Part shown: positions 8,250 to 17,600 of the stretch, piece after piece
How positions within the stretch are numbered: the first letter of the stretch is position 1
Layout: each line of letters begins with the position of its first letter
Assembly: GCA_903921455.1 (NCBI GenBank)
Contig: CAIXPZ010000181.1
Span: forward strand, 1 to 34,974
Length of the DNA stretch: 34,974 nt
Origin: an uncultured Verrucomicrobia subdivision 3 bacterium
GTDB taxonomy: Bacteria; Verrucomicrobiota; Verrucomicrobiae; Limisphaerales; UBA11358
Direction: 5' to 3'
The notes under the pieces: generated by a model
Database searches by the model: none
Seen by the model: only the letters and a program-made list of their open reading frames with translations
What the model was told of the DNA's origin: nothing
Translations under genes and position numbers: made by a program

Positions 8250-9071
8250 ATGGCGAAACCCAATTTCATCGAACTGCCGGGCTGCGATCCGATTCAGATC
8301 ATCTTTGAGGATCGGTCGGTCATCGCGATTGACAAGCCCCGCGGCTGGATGCTGGTGCCGGATTCGTGGCGCAAGACGAACTGGAATTTGCAGACGGCGA
8401 TTGATTCATCCATCCGGGCGGACGATTTCTGGGCGCGGTCGCGCAATCTGCGGTATCTGCGGCATGTTCACCGGCTGGACGCGGATACCAGCGGGGTGAT
8501 GCTCTTCGCCAAAAGCGAAGGGGCGATGCGCGCGATGGGCGACCTGTTTGAATCGCGCCGGATGGAGAAGACTTACCTCGCGGTGGTCGAAGGTGTGCCG
8601 AAGGAAAAGGAATGGAGGTGCGAACTGCCCATCGGGCCGGACCCGAAAAACTTTGGCAAGATGCGCGTGGATCATTCGGAGGAGGGTCGTGAATCCGAGA
8701 CGCACTTCCGGGTCTTATTGAGCAACGCGCGGTTCACGCTCATCGAAGCAAGCCCGTTGACGGGGCGCACGCATCAGATCCGCCTGCATCTGGCGGAATC
8801 CGGCAGCCCGATCATGTGCGACGAGATTTACGGCCGGGTGGAAGCGGGTTTCCGGCTGGGGCTGCGCGCGGTGCGGCTGGCTTACCACGACACGTTCACG
8901 CGTCGTCCGGTGAATATCATCGCGCCGGCGGAAAACTTTCTGCAGGAATTCGGGTTCAAGCTGACGCCGGAGTTGGCGCCGGCCAAGTGGGTGCGGCGGG
9001 CGTTCGTGCCCAGGGCAAAAGGGCCGGACGAACCACCGCCGTTGCCCCAAAAGAACCCGCCGGCGAAATAA
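8250..9071 (+). CDS. RluA-family 23S rRNA/tRNA pseudouridine synthase
   Basis: The 273-residue protein matches RluA-type pseudouridine synthases. It has 'VIAIDKPRGWMLVP' near the N-terminus, the active-site motif 'HRLDADTSGVMLFAK' with catalytic D77, 'KTYLAVVEG', and 'LTGRTHQIRLHLAESG' from about residue 170. It isomerises uridine to pseudouridine in structured RNA in the cytoplasm. No S4 RNA-binding domain precedes the catalytic domain, as in RluA/TruC-like members, so the RNA target is uncertain. The C-terminal 30 residues are Pro/Lys-rich and probably disordered. It converges with the dsbD-like gene, with 40 bp between the two stops. Confidence 0.9.
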   Translation: MAKPNFIELPGCDPIQIIFEDRSVIAIDKPRGWMLVPDSWRKTNWNLQTAIDSSIRADDFWARSRNLRYLRHVHRLDADTSGVMLFAKSEGAMRAMGDLFESRRMEKTYLAVVEGVPKEKEWRCELPIGPDPKNFGKMRVDHSEEGRESETHFRVLLSNARFTLIEASPLTGRTHQIRLHLAESGSPIMCDEIYGRVEAGFRLGLRAVRLAYHDTFTRRPVNIIAPAENFLQEFGFKLTPELAPAKWVRRAFVPRAKGPDEPPPLPQKNPPAK

Positions 9072-9103
9072 TCCGCCGGCTGGACGGCATCAGCCTGCCG
9101 TCC
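9059..9103. terminator. Two back-to-back GC hairpins between convergent genes
   Basis: GCCGGCG (9059-9065) pairs with CGCCGGC (9074-9080) across an 8-nt loop. GGACGGC (9082-9088) pairs with GCCGTCC (9097-9103) across another 8-nt loop. Both stems are 7 bp, perfect, and separated by one base. The first overlaps the end of the pseudouridine synthase gene, and the pair ends 9 bp before the opposing gene's stop. No T-run follows on either strand. A bidirectional terminator or transcript-end stabiliser is inferred from position. Confidence 0.5.
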
Positions 9104-9111
9104 GCGGCCGA

Positions 9112-11217
9112 TCAATTCGTGGCGTGGTCGAGGGCGCTGAGGACGACGCTGGGGGTCAGGACTTCGGGGAGGACGATGGCGTTCGCTGCGGGGCTCTTGG
9201 GATAGACGAGCACCAGCGGCACCCCGGCGCGATTGAAGCGGTTTAGCTCCGACGTGATGGCGTCGGGAAAATGCGTGTAGTCGGCGAGCAGCGTGATGGC
9301 GTTCAGGGCTTTGATTTTGTCGCGCACGGAAGGCACTTCGATGCTCGTGCGTTTGTTGACCTGGCACGTGAGGCACCAGTCGGCGGTGAAATCCACCAGC
9401 ACCGGCCGCCCGGTGGCGCGCGCCTGCATCAAGGCTTCGGGGCTCCACGGCTGCCAGGCGATCCCGTCGGTGTCGTGGGCCAGATTGTTGGTCCGCGTGG
9501 AGGTTAACGGTGTCCGCCAGTGCAGTTCATTCTCGAGGGCAAAGACGTAGGCGCTGGTGATCAGGGCGAGAACAATCACGGCGGGGAAAATTTTATTGCC
9601 CCGGCCGCGCTGGATGAATTCGCCGAAAATCCACATGGCAAAGGCGATGATGACCAGAAAAACGCCGAGCCACAGGACGCGGTCGCCGTAGTTTTCCGCC
9701 GCGAGATTGAAGAGCCAGACCACCGTCAGCAACATCGGGAACGCCATGGCCATCTTGAATTTTTCCATCCACGCGCCGGGTTTAGGCAGGAATTTGAGCC
9801 AGGCCGGGTTCCAGCTCAACAGGACGTAAGGCGACGCGAGACCGGCCGCCACCATCGCAAAAATCAGCAGGATGATGGCGGCGCTTTTGGCGAATGCAAA
9901 GCCCAGCGCAATGCTTAAAAACGGCGCGGTGCAGGGCGTCGCGAGCGCCGTGGCCAGGACGCCGTTGAAAAACGCGCCGGCCGCGCCGTTTTTGGTGGAG
10001 AGATCGCTGGCCACGTTCATGGCGCCGCCGGCGAGGGTCACTTCGAATATTCCAAACAAGTTCATGGCCACCAGCGTGACCAGGGTCACGAGGCAGACCA
10101 GGAATACCGGGTTGCCGAACTGCATGCCCCAGCCGGCCTTGTGGCCGGCTTCCTTCACCCCGATGACAATGGCGGCGAGCACGAGAAACGAGACCAGCAC
10201 GCCGAGCCCGTAGACCAGGCCGAGCATCCGCACGTGGCGCGGGGAGCTTTTGGCTTCGTTGACAAACCCGAGGATTTTCAGCGCGATGACCGGCAGGACG
10301 CACGGCATGATGTTGAGGATCAGGCCGCCGATGAAGGCGTAAAGGAGCATGCGCCAGAGCGGTTCCACTTTCTGCGGCGGTGCGATCGTCGCGGTGCTGG
10401 CCGCGGTGGGGGAGTCGCCGATGGTAACTTTCGCTTCAACGGCCCCGTTCGCCGTCACAAACACGCCCGAAATTTCCTTGGGCCAGTCGCCGGAATATTT
10501 TTTCACCAGCTTGTGCAGCTTGATTTCGCCCGCCGGTGCGGGAAGAATTTCGGTCGCGCCTTGCACCTCAAAATTATCGTCCGCGGCCGGGTAAAAATCC
10601 GCGTCCGTCGCCTCGCCCGGCCACTGCAAAGCCAGGATGCGCGTGTCGCCGCTGGCCGGTTTCTCCCACCACGCTTGCACCGGCAGCGCGGCGTCGGCGG
10701 CCGGAACTTTGCTCAGCCACTGCGCGATCACTTTTTCGTTGGCCTTGTCGGTTGTGTTTTCATTGGCCGCGCCCACGTTCAAGCTGCCTTGGATGGTCGC
10801 GCTGGCGGGGATGCAGGATTCCTTGCACTCCAGCCACGATACTTTGGCGACTAAATTAAGCGGCCCGGTGGGAAGATCCTTGCCAAGTTTTAATGGCACG
10901 AGCAGCACCGTCTCGTCTTCGTAACCGTATGTCGTGATGTCCGTCGGGGGGATCTTATGCGGCAGGGGCCATTGGATTTCGCCGGCCGTCGCTCCGGGCG
11001 GCAACTGCCATTTGATTTCCGTGGCCTGGCCGGCGGCGCCGGGGTTTTTCCAGTAGGTGTGCCAGCCGGCTTCCATTTTCAATTGCACGCCCACGAGCAC
11101 GATGGTGCCGGGCTGGGCGGATGCGGGCAGAATCAATTCCACCGTGGTATGGGCGGCTTGCGCCGTCAGACCCGCGAAGGCTGACAGGAAAATGAGGATG
11201 GCAAGAATCAGTTGCAT
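9112..11217 (-). CDS. dsbD: DsbD-type thiol:disulfide interchange protein (full-length three-domain)
   Basis: The 701-residue protein has a signal peptide (1-21), then a periplasmic N-terminal domain (to about 280) with Cys131 and Cys135 in 'LECKESC'. An eight-helix CcdA-like membrane domain follows, with Cys306 in 'NIMPCVLPV' and Cys429 in 'ATPCTAPF'. The C-terminal thioredoxin-like domain has 'ADWCLTCQVNKR' (Cys615, Cys618). Cysteine pairs are thus present in all three domains, as needed to pass electrons from cytoplasmic thioredoxin to periplasmic substrates. The N-terminal domain resembles the shorter DsbD-alpha type (C-x3-C) found outside gamma-proteobacteria. It lies 131 bp downstream of the HAD-Lnt gene on the same strand. 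Its substrates could be disulfide isomerases or cytochrome c maturation. Confidence 0.9.
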   Translation of the reverse strand: MQLILAILIFLSAFAGLTAQAAHTTVELILPASAQPGTIVLVGVQLKMEAGWHTYWKNPGAAGQATEIKWQLPPGATAGEIQWPLPHKIPPTDITTYGYEDETVLLVPLKLGKDLPTGPLNLVAKVSWLECKESCIPASATIQGSLNVGAANENTTDKANEKVIAQWLSKVPAADAALPVQAWWEKPASGDTRILALQWPGEATDADFYPAADDNFEVQGATEILPAPAGEIKLHKLVKKYSGDWPKEISGVFVTANGAVEAKVTIGDSPTAASTATIAPPQKVEPLWRMLLYAFIGGLILNIMPCVLPVIALKILGFVNEAKSSPRHVRMLGLVYGLGVLVSFLVLAAIVIGVKEAGHKAGWGMQFGNPVFLVCLVTLVTLVAMNLFGIFEVTLAGGAMNVASDLSTKNGAAGAFFNGVLATALATPCTAPFLSIALGFAFAKSAAIILLIFAMVAAGLASPYVLLSWNPAWLKFLPKPGAWMEKFKMAMAFPMLLTVVWLFNLAAENYGDRVLWLGVFLVIIAFAMWIFGEFIQRGRGNKIFPAVIVLALITSAYVFALENELHWRTPLTSTRTNNLAHDTDGIAWQPWSPEALMQARATGRPVLVDFTADWCLTCQVNKRTSIEVPSVRDKIKALNAITLLADYTHFPDAITSELNRFNRAGVPLVLVYPKSPAANAIVLPEVLTPSVVLSALDHATN

Positions 11218-11294
11218 GGAAACAAGGATGGCGTCATTTCAAAAACGTTACGCCCTACTCTCGCAAATCATCCTTAAATTTGGTGGCGACAGGA

Positions 11295-11312
11295 GATTAA
11301 AAAATTTTAATC
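11295..11312. repeat. AT-rich 18-bp inverted repeat between HAD-Lnt and dsbD
   Basis: GATTAAA and TTTAATC flank a 4-bp centre, giving a perfect 7-bp stem in an otherwise GC-rich intergenic region. It may be a regulator site or a promoter-proximal element for dsbD on the minus strand; there is no direct support for either. Confidence 0.3.
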
Positions 11313-11348
11313 CGCGCGGCCGTTCCCGCCGGATCCTTGGGGTGAAAG

Positions 11349-13499
11349 TCAAGGCTGGGCTTTTTTCCGCCGGACTATCCCTGCGGCGAGCCCCCACGCC
11401 GCGCAGCTCCAGCCGAACCAGTTGCCGTGTCGTTGATAAAAAGTGGTTGTGCGCGGTTCGGCCGTCGCGGGCAGGGGGATGCTCACGGCCAGCGCGCCGG
11501 CGGCGTATTCGCTGCCGGCGGCGTTGCGGAACAGTTCCTGCACCCGGCCCTGCGCGTCTATCCAGCCGGTCACGCCGTTGTTGGCGCAGCGCACGAGCGG
11601 CCGGCCGTTTTCCACCGCGCGGAACACCGCGTTGGCAAGATGCTGCCATTGTTCCGCGCTTTCGCCGAACCAGCCGTCGTTCGTGAGATTGATCAGAAAG
11701 TCCGGCTGGTTCGCTGCCGCCTGGCGCGTGGTGCCGGCAAAGACGTCTTCAAAACAAATCAGCGGCGCGCAGGTGAAGGTTTCGCCGGCGAAAACCCCCG
11801 GCTTGTCGCCGGGCGTCCAGCCGCCTTCTATCGGCGTGAGATATTTCAGGAACGGCAGCCAGCGCGCCAGCGGCACGTATTCGCCGAAGATCACGAGGTT
11901 CTGTTTGTGATACACGCCGGTGCAGCGGCCGTCGGGGCCGATGAGAAAGGCCGAGTTGAAGAAATTGGTCGCGTCCGTCCGGAATTCTGTGTCGTCCCCG
12001 TTGAATATAATGGCGACGTGATTGGACTGCGCAAACCGGCTCACCTCCCTGTAAATGCCGTCGAGCATCGGCACGGCGGATTCCGGCCAGACGAGCAAAT
12101 CGGTGCCGTTGGTGAGGGCGCGCCGCGATTGCGCGAGCAGTTGGGCAAAACGTTTTTCATCCTCGCTCGGCGACCAGATGAGCGTCTGGGGCGCGCTGGG
12201 TTGGATGAGCGTGACCCGCAGAAACGCCGGCCGGGATGATCTGCTGGCCGTGGGGCGGGCGGCATAATTGATTTTCAAGGTGCCGCCCACAAACAGCAGC
12301 AGCACGGTGACGAGCGGGAGCACGATCTCCGCCTGCCAGACGTGGCGTTTGGTGGGCTGGCGATAGATCATTTCCGCCGCCGAATACAGCGCGAGCGAAA
12401 GCCACACGACGAGAAAGGACACGCCCCAGACTCCTGTTGCCGCCGCGATCTGGATGAGCGGGACGAGCTGGTATTGCGAGGCGCCGAGGAAGCTCCACGG
12501 AAAACCGCTGAACAGCCAGCCGCGCAGCAGTTCCAGCGCGACCCACGCCGCCGCGCCGGTGAGCGTCCAGCGCACGCGGGTTGACCAGGTGGAGGTTGAA
12601 AATTGAAAATTGGCAATGAACCACACCCACGCGCCGAAAAATAACGCCACATACGCCGACAACGCAATCCAGCCGAGAATTGGAAATCCCACCGCCGGCA
12701 TCAGCAGCAGCCAGTAAAGCGACGCGAGCCAGAAGGTGATTCCGCTGACGTAGCCCACGCGAAAGGCGTCCGCGCCGGATTTTCCGCGGGCGGCGAAGAG
12801 TGTGATTGCCGGCGCGACCCATGCGAAACCGGCAATGCCGGATTTCGGGAACGCGGCGGCCAGCAGCAGTCCGGCGAGGATGGCGATGAGGTAGCCGCTG
12901 CGCCAGAATAGTTCCGTGGCCACCCGTTTGGCCACGGCGGCGCCGGAATAACCCTCGCAGAAGGTGGCGCCCAGCTTCGTGCAGTTCGCCGCCTCCCGCC
13001 GCACGCGCTGGCTGGCGTTGACTACGACGGCTTCGCGCGCGCCGCGCCAGACGGCGTAATCGGCGGCGGAATTGCCGGCGTAGTCGAAACCGCGCGGGCC
13101 GAATTTTTCCGTGAGCGCCCGGAGTTTGTTTTCGCTGCGGAGATTCGTCCGTCCGTCGCTGGCGAGCACTTCGTCGAACAGCCCGACGTGCGCGGCGATG
13201 GGGAGCGCCATTTTTCGATCGGACGCGGTGGCAAGGATGATGTTGCGCCCGGATGCTTTTTCCGCGCGCAACCAGGCGAGGAATCCTTCGTGATAGGGCA
13301 GGGTGGCCGGGTTGATTTGGACCCGTTCGGCGAGTTTTTGTTTGAGCCGGGCGCGGCCGCGGGTCCACCAGAACAGGATGGGGAGGATGGCGAGCGGATT
13401 GCGCCGCAGCCGGTATGCCAGGGCTTCCCACATCATGTCGGTGCGGATGAGTGTGCCGTCGAGGTCAACGACGAGCGGAACGTTGGGAATGTCGGCCAT
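11349..13499 (-). CDS. lnt: HAD phosphatase-like domain fused to apolipoprotein N-acyltransferase (Lnt)
   Basis: One uninterrupted 716-residue frame. Residues about 1-185 form a HAD fold: 'VVDLDGTLIRTD' with D12 and D14, 'ILATASDRK' at 88-96, K125, and a motif IV written 'AGNSAAD' (142-147), where the usual first Asp is Asn. From about 198 there are six to eight membrane spans typical of Lnt ('AFPKSGIAGFAWVAP', 'LRGWLFSGFPWSFLG'). A nitrilase-like domain follows, with the full catalytic triad E473 ('WPESAVP'), K532 ('YHKQNLV') and C582 ('ICFEDVF'). Lnt adds the third acyl chain to lipoproteins in the inner membrane. HAD domains of this type are usually seen fused to UbiA prenyltransferases, so this partner is unusual. 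No stop or frame change lies at the junction. Confidence 0.85.
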   Translation of the reverse strand: MADIPNVPLVVDLDGTLIRTDMMWEALAYRLRRNPLAILPILFWWTRGRARLKQKLAERVQINPATLPYHEGFLAWLRAEKASGRNIILATASDRKMALPIAAHVGLFDEVLASDGRTNLRSENKLRALTEKFGPRGFDYAGNSAADYAVWRGAREAVVVNASQRVRREAANCTKLGATFCEGYSGAAVAKRVATELFWRSGYLIAILAGLLLAAAFPKSGIAGFAWVAPAITLFAARGKSGADAFRVGYVSGITFWLASLYWLLLMPAVGFPILGWIALSAYVALFFGAWVWFIANFQFSTSTWSTRVRWTLTGAAAWVALELLRGWLFSGFPWSFLGASQYQLVPLIQIAAATGVWGVSFLVVWLSLALYSAAEMIYRQPTKRHVWQAEIVLPLVTVLLLFVGGTLKINYAARPTASRSSRPAFLRVTLIQPSAPQTLIWSPSEDEKRFAQLLAQSRRALTNGTDLLVWPESAVPMLDGIYREVSRFAQSNHVAIIFNGDDTEFRTDATNFFNSAFLIGPDGRCTGVYHKQNLVIFGEYVPLARWLPFLKYLTPIEGGWTPGDKPGVFAGETFTCAPLICFEDVFAGTTRQAAANQPDFLINLTNDGWFGESAEQWQHLANAVFRAVENGRPLVRCANNGVTGWIDAQGRVQELFRNAAGSEYAAGALAVSIPLPATAEPRTTTFYQRHGNWFGWSCAAWGLAAGIVRRKKAQP

Positions 13500-13615
13500 G
13501 CCGGCGGTATGCTGGCGAAACGGCCCGCTGGTGACAAGGTTTCAACGGGACAATCAACGTCTCGGTGCGGGGGGCAGATGTATTCGGGCTTGCTTAAAAG
13601 GTCAGCGGTCGCGTG

Positions 13616-13631
13616 GAGCATGTTCATGCTC
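13616..13631. promoter_or_regulatory. 16-bp palindrome GAGCATG-TT-CATGCTC upstream of pseudopilin gene
   Basis: A perfect 7-bp inverted repeat with a 2-bp centre, 67 bp before the pseudopilin ATG and immediately followed by TTATAAAATAT, a possible -10 region. Close relatives lie upstream of the next two secreted-protein genes. It is probably an operator; the regulator is unknown. Confidence 0.5.
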
Positions 13632-13697
13632 TTATAAAATATCTGCCGTCGGGCTAAATTAAATCCGAGGTTAAGCTTGTCCGACCTCTAAAATACT

Positions 13698-14468
13698 ATG
13701 CTGAAAAATCATAAAAACCGAAATGCCCGCCGGCTGGAATCACGGGATTCCGCTTTCACTTTGATCGAACTGCTGGTGGTGATAGCCATCATCGCCATTC
13801 TGGCGGCCATGTTGTTGCCGGCCCTGGCTTCCGCCAAGGAAAGGGCGAAGCGCGCCAGTTGCCTGAACAACCTGCGGCAGATCGGCATCGGCATGACCAT
13901 TTACGCCGGTGACGCCAGTGATAAGGTGGTTGAAGCGCGGCCCGTCGGGATTTATTCCAATCAAAACGCCATCAATTCACCGGAGGCGGCCCTGGCCAAG
14001 GAATGTAATCTGGATCCAACCCAGACCAACAGCGCCTCGGTTTGGTCTTGTCCCGAATGGGGTAATGGCCATGCCGACTATAATACTACGGTGAATCAAT
14101 GGACGATTGGCTACCAGTATTTTGGCGGCATTAAGAATTGGATCAATCATGCCGGATCTTTTGCTGCGTATAGTCCCGTAAAACTGGGCCAGGCCAAGCC
14201 GTCGTGGGCGATGGCGGCGGATTGCGTGGTATATACCACCTCCTGGGGCACGAAGCCGGTTCATCAGCGGCATGGCGCCCCCTTTCCTGATGGCGGCAAT
14301 CATCTGTTCTGCGACGGCTCGGTTCAATGGATCAAGTCTGATAGGATGTATGAGCTCACGGGGTGGGGCAACATGGCCTACTGGTGGTATTTTTATCAGG
14401 ACGATCTTCCTTCGGCTATTTCCTCAACCCAGCTGGCGACGCTGAAATTTACTCCCACGCCGCATTGA
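13698..14468 (+). CDS. Type II/IV pseudopilin with prepilin N-terminus and H-X-DG C-terminal motif
   Basis: The 256-residue protein has a basic leader, then '[19 protein letters not shown]' starting at residue 18. F20 would be the mature first residue and E24 the conserved Glu at +5. The residue before the cut is Ala, not Gly, as is common in Verrucomicrobia. The C-terminal part contains '[19 protein letters not shown]', a form of the prepilin-processing-associated H-X9-DG motif with a longer spacer (H192 to D206, 13 residues between). Such proteins are abundant in Verrucomicrobia, Planctomycetes and Lentisphaerae and are thought to feed a type II-like secretion or pilus apparatus. It precedes two giant secreted proteins on the same strand, which it may help to export or display. 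Confidence 0.88.
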   Translation: MLKNHKNRNARRLESRDSAFTLIELLVVIAIIAILAAMLLPALASAKERAKRASCLNNLRQIGIGMTIYAGDASDKVVEARPVGIYSNQNAINSPEAALAKECNLDPTQTNSASVWSCPEWGNGHADYNTTVNQWTIGYQYFGGIKNWINHAGSFAAYSPVKLGQAKPSWAMAADCVVYTTSWGTKPVHQRHGAPFPDGGNHLFCDGSVQWIKSDRMYELTGWGNMAYWWYFYQDDLPSAISSTQLATLKFTPTPH

Positions 14469-14493
14469 GATTTGAACGGCGGTAATTTTGATG

Positions 14494-14508
14494 ATTGCTC
14501 GAAGCAAT
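14494..14508. terminator. Small hairpin downstream of pseudopilin gene
   Basis: ATTGCT and AGCAAT flank CGA, giving a 6-bp stem with a 3-nt loop 25 bp after the pseudopilin stop. No T-run follows. It is a weak candidate transcript end. Confidence 0.3.
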
Positions 14509-14522
14509 GAATGGCTAGGTAG

Positions 14523-14538
14523 GAGCATGAATATGCTC
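14523..14538. promoter_or_regulatory. Palindrome GAGCAT-GAAT-ATGCTC upstream of first giant gene
   Basis: A 16-bp site almost identical to that at 13616-13631, followed by TACTAAAAC, where the first copy is followed by TTATAAAAT. It lies 99 bp before the ATG of the 2002-aa gene. The repeated arrangement of palindrome plus A-rich tract suggests a shared operator/promoter module. Confidence 0.5.
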
Positions 14539-14636
14539 TACTAAAACTTTTTATCTGGTGGTAAATTTTATCAGACCCATTTGAATTCAGTCTAACCCCC
14601 ATAACCCTAAACGCACCCTGTAGCTGACCAAGCACC

Positions 14637-17600
14637 ATGAAAACCATAAACCAGTCCCTTCTCCTTGCCACCCTCGGCCTGCTTCTGCTAGTGGCAAATA
14701 CTCACGCCACGCTCCGCACTTGGTCCGGTCTCGGGGCGGACGCCAACTGGCTCACCTCCGCCAACTGGGACGCCCGGCCCGCCACCAACGGCGACAGCCT
14801 GACGTTCAGCGGTAGCACCCAGCAGAACAACACCAACAACTTTGGGACGATGACCAACACCGCCATCACCCTATCCACCGGCGGCTGGTCGTTGAATGGC
14901 AACAAGATTTTGCTGGGCGGCAACGTCACCAGCAGCACTGGCACCAACGTGATGAACATGGATTTGCAGTTGACGGGCAACCGGGTCTTCTCCGTCACGG
15001 CGGGGCAGCTGACACAGAATGGTGTGTTGAGCGGCGCGTTTAACCTGACCAATGGCGGTGCCGGAAACCTGGTGCTCAATGGCAGTAATACTTACTCCGG
15101 CGTCACCTATGTCACGGCGGGAGCCACGGCGGGGAATGTGATTATCACCAGGACCAATGGCTTGGGCACAAGTTCGGTCACCGTGGCGCATGCGGGCACG
15201 GCGTTGGGCACGCTGCAGTTGAAACTTTCCGGTTCGAACACCATCGCCAACACGTTCAATGGCTTCAGCTCGGCCAACAGTGGTGCTACGGGCATTCCGC
15301 AGCTTGAAAACGTCTCGGGCACTAACACTATCACTAGCTCCTTGATTGTGACTGGCACCGGCGGCAACGGACTGCTGATTCAGTCGGACCCCGGCGGCTT
15401 GCTGATCTTGAACGGCTACTTCGGATCCACCCAGGCCAGCCGCCAACTCCAAGTCATGGGTGCCGGCAACGGCATCATCAACGGCACCATCACCAACGGG
15501 CTGTCTGGTGCCAGCTTCCCGCTTACGAAGTGGGGCACCGGCACTTGGACCCTGAACGGCACGAACATAAACTCTGGCGCCTACAATATCAACCAAGGCA
15601 CTATCGCGCTGGGTGCGAGTGGCTCGATTTCCAACGCTAACCCAGTCAGTCTGGCGTCCGGCGCGGTGTTCGATGTGTCCGCCTTGTCCGGCGGCTGGCC
15701 GCTCAACGGTGGCAAGACACTGTCGGGTAGCGGGGTTGTCACCGGCAGCGTCGTGGCCGCCGCCAGCGGTGGGCCGGTTCTGACTCCTGGTAGCACGACC
15801 ACGCAGGGCACGCTCGCGTTCAGCAATAATCTCACTTTGGGCGGTAGCACCACCCTCAACTTCAATCTCTCCTCCGATCCCACCGGCTTGGTCCGGCCCA
15901 GCGACCAGATTGTCGTGGCGGGGAATCTTTCCGTCTCTGGCTCCAACACCATCACCTTGGGCACCTATCTCAACGGCTACATTGTCAACGGCACTTATCC
16001 GCTGATCAAGTTTGGCGGGACGCTCACCGGCGATGCGAGCAACTTTGCCGTCAACGGCTTTGCCGCCGGCGGTCGCGGGGTGCAGAACGGGTATATCATC
16101 ACCAACACGGGTGTTATTAGTTTGGTCGTCACCGGTGCGGTGCCTGCCAACCTCACTTGGCGTGGCGACGGTCTGGCCAATAACTGGGATCTGACGACCA
16201 CCTCGAACTGGTTGAACGGCGCGGCGGCGGATGTTTATTATAACAACGACCTTGTGACCTTTGACGACACCTCCACGAACTTCACGGTGAACCTGGCCGC
16301 CACCATGACGCCCGGCTCGGTGGTCTTCAATGCGACGAACGACTACACCCTCGCCGGTTCCGATATTTCGGGAACGGTCGGCGTTACCAAGACCAACACC
16401 GGCAAACTGACGTTGTCGGTCAACAACAGCTACACCGGTGTCACCGCGTATCAAGGCGGCGCCATCGCCGTTGCCACCATTGGCAATGGCGGTGCTGCTA
16501 GTCCGCTGGGCGCGGCCGCGAGCGTGGCGGGGAACCAATATCTCAACGGCGGCACTTTGGAATATACCGGCGGTGGTGAAACTTCGACGCGCGCCTTCAG
16601 CATCGGACCCAACGGCGGTACGGTTTCCGTGGACACGGCGGGCGTCACGCTCACTTGTGGTGGCAGCGGATCTTGGATTTCGAGCGCCGGCCTTGGCCTG
16701 ACCAAGACTGGGCCGGGCATCATTTACTACAGCTTCCAGCAGGTGCTCACTGGCACGAACACTATCAAAGGTGGTATTTTCAAGATTGCCACCACCTCGG
16801 TGTTCGGCACGGACGTGACCACGCCGGTCATTGTCAATGGCGGCGCGCTGGATATCTTTGCCCAGTCCCTAGGTGCCAAGCCAGTGGTCGCTTCCGGGAT
16901 GGGTGACCTGGCCATAGATGGCAACACCAACGGTGCCATCATCAATTCTTCGGCCACCGCCCAGACTCAGGGGCTGCAGTTCGTCACGCTGGCGGGTGAC
17001 ACCGCGTTCGGCGGCACCGGCCGCTGGGATATCCGCGCGAATCCCACCGCTTCGCTCTCGACCGGAGGCAATGCCTACAACCTCATTAAAGTGGGGGCGA
17101 ATTACATCGGCATCGTCAGTGCTACCGTGGACTCCGCGCTGGCTGACATTGATGTCCGTGCAGGCACCCTGAATGAAGCTCTCAGCACGACCGGTCTGGG
17201 CAATCCGGCCAAAACCCTGACGGTTGAAAACGGCGCCACGTTTGATGTGTGGGCGCTTGTCAATCCGCTCAACAAACAAATTGCACTCCACGATGGCTCC
17301 ACTCTGAGCTCCGCCAGTGGCACCAGCACGATTATCGGCCCCGTCAACCTGCTGGGCGATACGGCGGGTGGTCCGACCTTCACCAATGCGACTGACACGA
17401 CGCTCAACCTGAACGGCGTGGTCAGCGGCGCCGGCAACCTCACCAAGGTGGGCGCGGGCAAGCTGGTGCTGAACGGCACCAACACCTACACCGGCACCAC
17501 CACCGTCACGGCGGGCAAGTTGGTGATCAGCAGCGCCCAGCTTGGCACCGGTTCAATCACCGCCAATGACAGCACTACCCTGGGCTTCACGGTTTCCGGC

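Noticed and set aside
13616..13631. LexA/SOS box
   Set aside because: The palindrome has a GCATG..CATGC core with a 2-bp centre and does not fit the LexA-type spacing I know for this phylum, and the downstream genes are not repair genes.
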